Shown: positions 1 to 7,017 of the stretch, one piece after another
How the letters are laid out: each line of letters begins with the position of its first letter
Numbering within the stretch: the first letter of the stretch is position 1
From: Sphingomonas sp. FARSPH
GTDB taxonomy: Bacteria; Pseudomonadota; Alphaproteobacteria; Sphingomonadales; Sphingomonadaceae
Assembly (NCBI RefSeq): GCF_003355005.1
Contig: NZ_CP029985.1
Location: forward strand, 3,281,475-3,345,474
Length of the DNA: 64,000 nt
Reading direction: 5' to 3'
The notes under the pieces: generated by a model
The model's database searches: none
The model's input: the letters and a program-made list of their open reading frames with translations, nothing else
Told to the model about the DNA's origin: nothing
Position numbers and translations under genes: made by a program

Positions 1-1
1 G

Positions 2-307
2 CGCGACGTCGGCACCGCGCAGGTCTTCTACGAGAAGTACGGCTTGGCGATCCGCGCCGCCTATTCCTTCCGCTCCAAATATCTCGACACGCTGGGAACG
101 ACGGCGGCGACCGACCAATATACCGATGCGAACGGCCAGCTCGACGCGAACGTCAGCTACGAGGTCACGCCGCAATTGACGTTCTTCGGCCAGGCGTTGA
201 ACCTCACAGACGCGCCGTGGCGCCGGTTCATCGGCACCAAGCCGCAGCTGGTCGAACGCGAACGCTATGGCTACAGCTTCCGCTGGGGCGCGCAGCTGCA
301 CTTCTAG
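2..307 (+). CDS. TonB-dependent outer-membrane receptor, C-terminal fragment (5' end outside window)
   Basis: The frame is open from the window edge to a TAG at 305-307, so only about the last 101 residues of the gene are present. They show the alternating pattern of TonB-dependent receptor beta strands, including a YEVTPQLTFFGQALNLTD segment, where NLTD is the frequent penultimate-strand signature. The protein ends in a terminal aromatic strand (YSFRWGAQLHF, with the C-terminal Phe typical of outer-membrane barrels). Substrate cannot be told from this piece. A secreted histidine acid phosphatase starts 11 bases downstream on the same strand, so the pair may handle phosphorylated organic compounds; that is inference. 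Confidence 0.85.
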   Translation, partial: RDVGTAQVFYEKYGLAIRAAYSFRSKYLDTLGTTAATDQYTDANGQLDANVSYEVTPQLTFFGQALNLTDAPWRRFIGTKPQLVERERYGYSFRWGAQLHF

Positions 308-318
308 GAATCGGATCG

Positions 319-1530
319 ATGAAGCGGATCATGCTGATGGCGGCGCTGGTCGCCGCCCCCGTCGCGGCGCAGGACGCGCCCGTGCCCGCGGGGCTGACGG
401 TCGACCGGGTCGTGCTGCTGATGCGGCACGGCGTGCGACCGCCGACCAAGGCGCCGCCGATGCCGGCGGGCACCGCGGACCGGCCCTGGCCGGCCTGGCC
501 GGTCGCTCCCGGATACCTGACCCCGCATGGCCGCACCGCGATCGCGCGGGTGGCCGCCTACGATCGCGCGCGCTGGAGCGCCGCCGGACTGGTCGCCAAA
601 ACGGGCTGTACGCCAGTACGCCTCGTCGCGGACAGCGACGAACGCACCATTGAGACCGCGCGCGCCTATGCCGGCGCGTTTCAGCCCGGCTGCACGCCGG
701 TGATCGAGCACCGCCCGCAGGACGAACCCGATCCGCTCTTCTCGCCGATCGATGAACAGGCGGTCGCCTTCGACCCCGCCGCCGCGCAGGCCGCGGTGCT
801 CGCCGCCGCGGGGCCGGGCGGCATCGCGGGCGAGGAAGCGCGCGTGCGCCCGCTGCTGACGCGGCTCGATACGATCCTGTGCGGCAAGCCGCAGGCAGGG
901 TGCGGCATCGGCGGCGAACCGAGCGGCCTTGCGCCGGCGCGCCCCGGCAAGAGACCCAAGCTGTCGGGCGCGCTCGACCGCGCGTCGACCGCGGCGCAGA
1001 TCCTGCTGCTGGAATATGCGGAGGGGAAGCCGATGACGGACGTCGGCTGGGGCCGCGCGACCCCGGCGGATATCGCGGCGCTGGCCGAGCTGCATGCGCT
1101 CGAATTTCGGCTGCTCGCGCGGCCGGCCTATGTCGCGCGCGCCAACCTGTCGTTGCTCGCGCCGCTGATCGCCGATTCGCTGACGAAGCCCAACGGCGCG
1201 CGTGTCACGATGATTTCCGGCCACGACACCAACGTCGCCGCGATGGGCGGTTTGCTCGACCTGCACTGGCAGGTGCCGGGCCTGTCGCGCGACGATCCGT
1301 CGCCGGGTGGCGCGATCGTGTTCGAGCGGCTGCGCGATGCGGCCGGCAAGGGCTATGTCCGCGCGTTGTTCCGGTCGCAAAGCATCGCGCAGATCCGCAA
1401 TCTCACCCCGCTCACCGCCGGGGCGACGCCCTATGTCGCAGTGCTGGCGATTCCGGGGTGCAGCGCGCGGGGGATCGCAGGGCTGTGCACCGCAGAGGCG
1501 TTTGCGGCCAGATTGTCGCAGAAGCCCTGA
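319..1530 (+). CDS. secreted histidine acid phosphatase (phytase/AppA-like)
   Basis: This 403-residue protein hydrolyses phosphomonoesters, probably in the periplasm. It starts at the ATG that opens a clear signal peptide (MKRIMLMAALVAAPVAAQ). The histidine acid phosphatase signature RHGVRPP (RHGxRxP) lies near residue 37, and the second catalytic motif GHDTN, with its general-acid Asp, near residue 297. Length matches the periplasmic AppA/Agp branch (about 400 aa). The gene follows a TonB receptor by 11 bases, which fits uptake of released or intact phosphorylated substrate. Whether it is a phytase, glucose-1-phosphatase or a broader acid phosphatase cannot be decided by reading. Family assignment is secure; substrate is open. 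Confidence 0.88.
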   Translation: MKRIMLMAALVAAPVAAQDAPVPAGLTVDRVVLLMRHGVRPPTKAPPMPAGTADRPWPAWPVAPGYLTPHGRTAIARVAAYDRARWSAAGLVAKTGCTPVRLVADSDERTIETARAYAGAFQPGCTPVIEHRPQDEPDPLFSPIDEQAVAFDPAAAQAAVLAAAGPGGIAGEEARVRPLLTRLDTILCGKPQAGCGIGGEPSGLAPARPGKRPKLSGALDRASTAAQILLLEYAEGKPMTDVGWGRATPADIAALAELHALEFRLLARPAYVARANLSLLAPLIADSLTKPNGARVTMISGHDTNVAAMGGLLDLHWQVPGLSRDDPSPGGAIVFERLRDAAGKGYVRALFRSQSIAQIRNLTPLTAGATPYVAVLAIPGCSARGIAGLCTAEAFAARLSQKP

Positions 1531-1537
1531 TCGGTTC

Positions 1538-1559
1538 GGCCGCGGGTTCGCCCGCGGCC
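1538..1559. terminator. 9-bp perfect hairpin with TTCG loop between convergent genes
   Basis: GGCCGCGGG (1538-1546) pairs with CCCGCGGCC (1551-1559) around a TTCG tetraloop. It lies in the 34-base gap between the phosphatase (plus) and the DUF2141 gene (minus), so it could terminate both. No U-tract follows on either side, so the termination role is inferred from structure and position. Confidence 0.5.
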
Positions 1560-1564
1560 CCGGG

Positions 1565-2095
1565 TCACAGCGGCTGGAAACCGCCCAGCCCGCGCAAATA
1601 TTGCAGGCGGATGGTGGAGACGGTCACGCCGCCGCCCGCGTCGACGATGGTCTCCGCGAACCGCGGCTTTGCCCGGCCGATCCGGCCGCTGCCGGGAAAG
1701 CCGATGCCGTCGTTCCAGATCGAGAATTTGTCCTTGCCCGTCCGGTTGTGGCGCAGCAACAGCGCATAGCGACCGGGGCGCGGCAACTGCACGCACATCG
1801 CGAAATCGCCGCTCGCGGGCGGATTTGCACGCGCGCGCCGAAAGGTCTTGCCCTCCGCGACCAGATCGGTGTCGTCACGCAGAAAATCGCTCTCGACCGC
1901 CGGATAGACCTCCAGCCACATCTCGCCGCGCCGATCCTTCAGGCCCGCGACGTTGACCTGGATCGCCGGACCCCGGCCGGTGCGGCAGGTGGCGGCATCG
2001 GCACCCAGCGTCGCGACCGGCGCAGGCGCGGCCGCGGTGGCGAGAAGCAGGCCGAGCGGGAGGATCAGCGAAAGCGGGCGGAGGGTCACAAACAC
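1565..2095 (-). CDS. DUF2141 domain secreted protein
   Basis: A 176-residue exported protein of unknown function. It starts with a GTG at 2095 that opens a leucine/alanine-rich signal peptide (residues 1-23). The body matches the DUF2141 pattern: two Cys about 75 residues apart (residues 37 and 111), a G-RYALLLRHNRTGKDKF segment resembling the family's 'A-hD-NGN-K-D' strand, and a GIGF-SG turn. DUF2141 proteins are small beta-rich periplasmic or outer-membrane proteins, often found in sphingomonads and Bacteroidetes; no biochemical role is established. No in-frame upstream ATG gives a longer product. It is monocistronic, convergent with the phosphatase. Confidence 0.75.
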   Translation of the reverse strand: MFVTLRPLSLILPLGLLLATAAAPAPVATLGADAATCRTGRGPAIQVNVAGLKDRRGEMWLEVYPAVESDFLRDDTDLVAEGKTFRRARANPPASGDFAMCVQLPRPGRYALLLRHNRTGKDKFSIWNDGIGFPGSGRIGRAKPRFAETIVDAGGGVTVSTIRLQYLRGLGGFQPL

Positions 2096-2170
2096 GGCGT
2101 CATGGCTCCATGATGGTGGCGATCTGCCGACTAGACGACGCCGCGCGGCCCGATCCCCACCAACGACCGG

Positions 2171-3679
2171 CTATCGGTGGGCTGCCTCCAAGCGATCGCG
2201 CCGAACATACGCCAGAAGATGCCCGTCCTCGCGCGGGACGGACGCAACCAGGCGGTATTCGCGACGCAGCGCCGCTGCGACCGCCGCCTCGCTGTCGGTA
2301 TTCCAGGGCGCGAACGGCACATCCATCGTTACGATCACCGGCGGGCGGCCCGCCAGCACGCGCCGGACCTCCGCCGCCTCGTCGATCCCCGTCGCGCCGC
2401 GCTCCGGGTCGTAGGCGAGCGTCGAGGGAAAGGCATAAGGCGTCGGCACGCAGGCATCGGCAAGGACATACAGCACCGAATCGCCCGCGAAGACGAACGG
2501 GCATTCGTCGCGGTCGTAGCGCTTCATCACTTGCGCGACGGCGCGCGCCGAGGCCGCGTCGGTCGGCACCAGCAGCACGCGCGCGACGAACAGGATCGCA
2601 CCATAACCCAGCAGCGCGACGATCGCGGCGCGTTGACGGCCGAGCACCGGGCCGGCGATCATCGCCAGCGGCACCATCAGCGGCAGCGCATAATGATCGA
2701 AGAAGGCACCGATCATCGCGAAGGCGATCAGCGCGGCGATCAGCCATCCGAAGGCAATCATCGTCTCGTCACTGCGCGGGCGATGGCGCCAGGCCGCGAC
2801 GGCACACGCGATGAAGGGCAGCAATTGCGCCGCGGTGCCCGCCAGTCGCGCCGCGATCTTCGCCGCCGGATAGCCATGACGTAGCGCGATCGACGCGAAA
2901 TTGGAAAACCAGAATGCGGCGAAGACCGCGGGCCCCTGCAGCCAGTAGAGCCCGACGATGATCGCCGTCGGCAACACACCGAGCAGCGCCCACAACGATG
3001 CCGCGCCCCCGATCCGCACGACCGATCCCCCCGCCTTGCGCAGATACCAGACATGGACGAGCCCGAAGAACGCGCCCTCGACCACCGGCGTATATTTCGT
3101 CTGGATTGCCAGCCCCGCGAGCAGGCAGGCTGCGGCGCCATTGCCGATGATCGCCCCCTGACGACGCGCCGCCGCCAGCACGGGCAGACGCAGCGTCAGC
3201 ACTGCCGCGCCCGCCACGAACAGATTGTAGAAGACCGGCGACTGCCCACCCCGCCCGCTGAGCAGCGATAGCCACAGAAGATAGGCGACCCCCGCCGCGA
3301 ACGCGCCGGCCGGCCTCGCCCCCAGCCGCCGCGCACCGACGAGCACCAGCATCGCGGTCGCCGCGGCGAACCCGGTCGCGACCAGCTGGTACGCAAGCAC
3401 GCCGTCCCCCGGCAGCAACCGGATCGCCGCGAAGATCAGGAACAGCCCGACGGGCTTGCGGTCCCATAAATCGACATAGGGCAAGGCGCCCTGCAACATC
3501 CGGCTGCCGACGAGCAGATAATATTCCTCGTCAACATGGATGACCGGGTTGCCGAAATCGCGGCAGCGGATCGCCATCGCGATGGCGAGCAACAGCAGCG
3601 CCCATCCCCATGCCGGCACCGCGCGCGGATGCGAGGCGGGAGGAGCGTCCGGAGCGGGCGGAGACGAGCGCGTGACCAT
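2171..3679 (-). CDS. GT-C type glycosyltransferase, ArnT/PMT-like integral membrane protein
   Basis: A 502-residue polytopic protein with about ten hydrophobic segments. The first periplasmic loop has the GT-C acidic signature HVDEEYYL (near residues 49-56), followed by GALPYVDLWDRKPVG, typical of the PMT_2/glycosyltransferase 39-like family. The soluble C-terminus (after about residue 390) is a small periplasmic domain. Members use polyprenyl-phosphate sugars and transfer the sugar to lipid or protein on the periplasmic face. It is divergent from the GT2 and YdjC-type deacetylase genes at 3850-5512, suggesting a shared pathway (see findings). The specific sugar and acceptor are unknown. Confidence 0.78.
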   Translation of the reverse strand: MVTRSSPPAPDAPPASHPRAVPAWGWALLLLAIAMAIRCRDFGNPVIHVDEEYYLLVGSRMLQGALPYVDLWDRKPVGLFLIFAAIRLLPGDGVLAYQLVATGFAAATAMLVLVGARRLGARPAGAFAAGVAYLLWLSLLSGRGGQSPVFYNLFVAGAAVLTLRLPVLAAARRQGAIIGNGAAACLLAGLAIQTKYTPVVEGAFFGLVHVWYLRKAGGSVVRIGGAASLWALLGVLPTAIIVGLYWLQGPAVFAAFWFSNFASIALRHGYPAAKIAARLAGTAAQLLPFIACAVAAWRHRPRSDETMIAFGWLIAALIAFAMIGAFFDHYALPLMVPLAMIAGPVLGRQRAAIVALLGYGAILFVARVLLVPTDAASARAVAQVMKRYDRDECPFVFAGDSVLYVLADACVPTPYAFPSTLAYDPERGATGIDEAAEVRRVLAGRPPVIVTMDVPFAPWNTDSEAAVAAALRREYRLVASVPREDGHLLAYVRRDRLEAAHR

Positions 3680-3849
3680 GGCCGCTCGCCTAGCCCGCCG
3701 ACGCCCCGTCCGGCCATAATGATTTTTTTACCTTGCCCGGTGTGGCCCCCGCCGATCGGCGTCGTCTGGAAAGTGGGGCAAGGCAGCGCGTGCGCATCGC
3801 GATCGGGAAATGCGATCGCCTTGCTGCGCCCGAGCGAGCGAGAGTGGGA

Positions 3850-4734
3850 ATGTTTCTTAGCTTCGATCAGGACGCGGCCTTCGGGGTCGAGCCGTGGAAC
3901 GCAGCGGTCCGGCGTCGTCCGACGCCGGCGTGGACCGTCCTCATCCCCTTCTTCAACGAACGCGCCTTCCTGGCCGATACGATCGCCAGCATCGCGGCGC
4001 AGACCGTGCCGCTGAAGCTCATCCTGGTCGACAACGGCTCGACCGATGGCAGCGCGGACGTCGCGCGCGCCGCGATCCAGGCGCACGGCCTCGATGCGGT
4101 GGTGTTGACCGAGACGCAGCCCGGTAAGGTCGCCGCGCTGCGCACCGGTCTCGCCTGGGTCCGCACGGCCTATGTCGCGACCTGCGACGCCGACACGCTC
4201 TATCCCCCCCATTATCTGGCCGAGGCCGGGCGTCTGCTGGCACGCGACGGATGCGTCGTCGCCGGCGCTTATTTCGTCGCGCCCGGCGCGGACCGCGATG
4301 CGCTCGATACGGAGGCGCGCAAGATCTTGGCGGCCGCGCGCGCCCTGCCGCGGCAATGCCATGCGGGGGGCGCCGGCCAGGCGTTCCACGTCGCCAGCCT
4401 GCGCGCGGCCGGCGGCTTCGACCCGGAGCTGTGGCCGTTCATCCTCGAGGATCACGAGGTGATCCATCGCACGATGGGCCAGGGCAGCATGCACTATTCG
4501 CGCGAATTCTGGTGCATGCCCTCGCCGCGCGAGCGCGACCGCGAATCGATCCGCTGGACGCTGTTCGAACGGCTCGTCTACGCCGCGACCGCGCCGTGGG
4601 CAGGCGACTGGTTCTTCTACGATTTCCTCGGTCCGCGGTTGCAGCGCCGCAAGTTGCTGAGCAACAAGATCCGCGAACGCGCCTATCACGACATGGAAAG
4701 GCCGGCTTTTGCCACGACTAATCCTGTGTGCTGA
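3850..4734 (+). CDS. family 2 glycosyltransferase
   Basis: A 294-residue GT-A fold transferase. The N-terminal strand WTVLIPFFNE (about residues 27-36), LILVDNGSTDGS, and the metal-binding CDADT (DxD type, near residue 113) are classic GT2 features; an ED pair (ILEDHEV, about 203) fits the catalytic base region. I chose the ATG at 3850; a GTG six bases upstream is also possible, whereas a start near 3733 would add a non-homologous Arg-rich extension. No C-terminal membrane pair like that of ArnC or FlmF2 is apparent, so it looks soluble or peripheral. The gene overlaps the deacetylase by 26 bases, implying coupled translation. Confidence 0.82.
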   Translation: MFLSFDQDAAFGVEPWNAAVRRRPTPAWTVLIPFFNERAFLADTIASIAAQTVPLKLILVDNGSTDGSADVARAAIQAHGLDAVVLTETQPGKVAALRTGLAWVRTAYVATCDADTLYPPHYLAEAGRLLARDGCVVAGAYFVAPGADRDALDTEARKILAAARALPRQCHAGGAGQAFHVASLRAAGGFDPELWPFILEDHEVIHRTMGQGSMHYSREFWCMPSPRERDRESIRWTLFERLVYAATAPWAGDWFFYDFLGPRLQRRKLLSNKIRERAYHDMERPAFATTNPVC

Positions 4735-5512
4735 CGACTTCGCCTTTTCGCGTCAGACCAGCGAGACGATCGCGGCCCTTCTCCGGGCCGGCAAGCTGAA
4801 TGCCACCAGCTGCATGGCGGTGATGCCGGGCTGGACCGATGATGCCGCGTTGCTGCGCGACCTGCCGCCGCATGTCGAGGTCGGCCTGCACCTGACGCTG
4901 ACCGGCGAGGTGCCGCTGACCAGCATGCCCGAAACCGCGCCGGACGGCGTACTGCCCGACATCGATCCCCTGTGCCGGCTGGCGGCGCGCCACCTGATCG
5001 CGCTGGACGAGATCGCGCGCGAGGTGCGGGCGCAGTTCGACGCCTTCATCGGCGTGCTCGGCCGCCCGCCCGCCTTTGTTGACGGTCACCAGCACGCGCA
5101 CGCGCTGCCCGGGATCCGCGAGATCGTCCTTGCCGAAACCGCCCGCCGCGCGCCGGGCGCTTGGGTGCGCGACTGCACCGACGGGATCGTCGCGATGCTG
5201 TCGCGCCCGTTCGCGGGCAAGGCGATCGGCAGCGCCTATCACTGCCGCGGGCTGGCGCGCGATGCCGCCCGCCACGGCCTGCGCTGCAACAAGGGGTTTG
5301 CCGGCCATTACGACTTTGCCAGCGATTTCGCCGCCATCCTGCCCAAATTCCTGCGCCGGCCGGGGGCGATGCACCTTGTCATGTGCCACCCCGGCGGAGG
5401 GCGGCGGGAGGGCGATGCGATCGCCGCAGCGCGCCCGCGCGAAGCCGCGGCCTTGCAAGCCGCTCCGATCATCGACATGGCGGCAGCGGAGGGGCTGGCA
5501 TTTCCAGCCTGA
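4709..5512 (+). CDS. ChbG/HpnK (YdjC/NaxD) family carbohydrate deacetylase
   Basis: A 267-residue metal-dependent deacetylase of the YdjC fold. Visible active-site elements are LCADDF (Asp pair, residues 6-11), GLHLTLTG (metal His, about 56-63), FVDGHQHAHALP (second metal His, about 122-133) and MCHPGG near the C-terminus. Relatives remove N-acetyl groups from chito-oligosaccharides (ChbG), polyprenyl-phosphate amino sugars (NaxD) or hopanoid intermediates (HpnK). No hopanoid genes are nearby; the overlapping GT2 and divergent GT-C gene favour a NaxD-type role. Translation appears to start at TTG 4709; no in-frame ATG is suitably placed. Substrate is inferred from context only. Confidence 0.82.
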   Translation: MPRLILCADDFAFSRQTSETIAALLRAGKLNATSCMAVMPGWTDDAALLRDLPPHVEVGLHLTLTGEVPLTSMPETAPDGVLPDIDPLCRLAARHLIALDEIAREVRAQFDAFIGVLGRPPAFVDGHQHAHALPGIREIVLAETARRAPGAWVRDCTDGIVAMLSRPFAGKAIGSAYHCRGLARDAARHGLRCNKGFAGHYDFASDFAAILPKFLRRPGAMHLVMCHPGGGRREGDAIAAARPREAAALQAAPIIDMAAAEGLAFPA

Positions 5513-5531
5513 CGCTGAGGGTTTGGGACGG

Positions 5532-6089
5532 TTGGCGGACGACGGGCTACGCGGCATCTTTCTGGAACAGCGCGCGGCGCTGCTCCGGATGCTGACCGCA
5601 CGGCTGGGCAATCGCGACGATGCGGAGGACGTGCTGCAGGACATGTGGCTGCGGCTCGACCGGCTGTCCGACGGCCCCGTCGCGCAGCCGGCCGCCTTTC
5701 TCTATCGCATCGCCGCCAATCTCGCGACGGATCGCCGCATCGCGGCGAGTCGCCGCGTCGCGCGCGAATCGGCGTGGCTGGAAACGACGCCCTCGGCCGA
5801 AGAGATGCCGAACGCCGAGCGTACGCTGTTCGCACGCAGCAAGCTGCGCGTCGTCGAGGGCGCGATCGCCGACATGCCCGAACGCATGGCCACCGCGCTG
5901 CGGCTGTTCCGCGTCGAGGGCGAATCGCAACGCGTCATCGCGGCGACCCTGGGCATCAGCGTCAGCGGCGTCGAGAAGCTGTTACAGCGGGCCTATCGAC
6001 AAATTCACGACAGAGTGCAGCACGCCGATGAGGGTTTGAATGATCCGCATCGTCTAGAGGATGAAAGGGGTCCCACGCGTGCAGGCTGA
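5532..6089 (+). CDS. ECF sigma factor, FecI-like
   Basis: A 185-residue ECF sigma factor. Region 2 is seen at LRGIFLEQRAALLRML through DAEDVLQDMWLRL, and region 4 helix-turn-helix at RVIAATLGISVSGVEKLLQRA. It is followed directly by fecR and a TonB receptor with an STN domain, the standard cell-surface signalling layout, so it should activate the receptor gene when ligand binds. No ATG lies near the domain start. TTG 5532 has a GAGGG-like sequence about 11 bases upstream; TTG 5523 is the alternative. It overlaps fecR by 29 bases. Confidence 0.85.
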   Translation: MADDGLRGIFLEQRAALLRMLTARLGNRDDAEDVLQDMWLRLDRLSDGPVAQPAAFLYRIAANLATDRRIAASRRVARESAWLETTPSAEEMPNAERTLFARSKLRVVEGAIADMPERMATALRLFRVEGESQRVIAATLGISVSGVEKLLQRAYRQIHDRVQHADEGLNDPHRLEDERGPTRAG

Positions 6090-7017
6090 GCGGACGATGA
6101 TCGATACGGCAATCGCCTGGCATGTGCGCCAGGCCGATATGTCGGCCGACGATTGGGAGGCCTTCACGCTGTGGCTGGAGGCGGATCCTGCGCATGCCGC
6201 GACCTTTGATCGGGTCGCGGTGCAGAATCGCATGATCGCCGGCGACATGTTCGTCGCCCCGCGCGCGGCAAACGACGATGCGCCGTTGCCCGGAAGGCGG
6301 CGCGGCTGGTTCGCCGGTGGCGCGGTCGCCGCCGCGCTCGTCGCGGCCGCGGTCACCGGTCTCATCGGCCCGCGTCCTTCCGGCGCCTATTCGGTTTCCA
6401 CCGCGGATGGCGAGCGCCGCACCGTGACACTGACCGACGGCACGCGGATCGAAATGAGCGGCGGCACGCGTCTGTCGCTCGATCGCAACGATTCGCGTAC
6501 CGCATCGCTCGATCGCGGCGAAGCGACGTTGCACGTCCGCCACGACGCCGCGGCGCCGTTCACGCTGCGCTCGGGTGATCTGGTGATCCGCGATCTCGGC
6601 ACGGTGTTCGACGTCGCGCACACCGATGCGCGCACCGACGTCGCGGTCGCGGAAGGGTCCGTGATACTTGCGCCCGACGATGCGCGCGTCGTGATGAAGG
6701 CGGGTGATGCGGCGGCGGTCGCGGACGGCCGCATTTTGCGCAGCAAGGTCACCCCCGGCGAAGTGGGAAGCTGGCGCAGCGGGCGCCTGTCGTTCGATGC
6801 CATGCCGCTGTCGTATGTCGCGGCGCGGATCGGGCGTCTGTACGATATCCGTCTGACGATGGCCGGCGACTTGTCGAACCGGCCCTTTACGGGCATGATC
6901 GTGATGACGGGGATTGCCGATCGGGACGTACCGCATCTGGCCGATCTGATCGGGGCGACGTGGCGACGTGACGGTAAGGCGTGGATTCTGGCGAGCGAGG
7001 CACAGCCACCGCGCTGA
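6061..7017 (+). CDS. FecR-type anti-sigma/sigma regulator
   Basis: A 318-residue inner-membrane regulator. The cytoplasmic DUF4880-like N-terminus contains AIAWHVRQADMSADDWEAF and the FecR hallmark F-LWLEADPAHAATFD. One TM helix spans about residues 85-103, followed by the periplasmic FecR domain (TLTDGTRIEM, VIRDLGTVFDV) and a C-terminal STN-like/DUF4974 part ending in WRRDGKAWIL. Such proteins hold or licence the cognate ECF sigma factor in response to the outer-membrane receptor. ATG 6061 overlaps the sigma gene by 29 bases; ATG 6097 (MIDTAI) is an equally plausible start. The 3' end overlaps the receptor gene by 50 bases. Confidence 0.87.
   Translation: MKGVPRVQAERTMIDTAIAWHVRQADMSADDWEAFTLWLEADPAHAATFDRVAVQNRMIAGDMFVAPRAANDDAPLPGRRRGWFAGGAVAAALVAAAVTGLIGPRPSGAYSVSTADGERRTVTLTDGTRIEMSGGTRLSLDRNDSRTASLDRGEATLHVRHDAAAPFTLRSGDLVIRDLGTVFDVAHTDARTDVAVAEGSVILAPDDARVVMKAGDAAAVADGRILRSKVTPGEVGSWRSGRLSFDAMPLSYVAARIGRLYDIRLTMAGDLSNRPFTGMIVMTGIADRDVPHLADLIGATWRRDGKAWILASEAQPPR

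Noticed and set aside
3680..3849. RNA gene or riboswitch in the 170-base divergent gap
   Set aside because: Only a T7 run and GC-rich sequence; no conserved structure was recognised.
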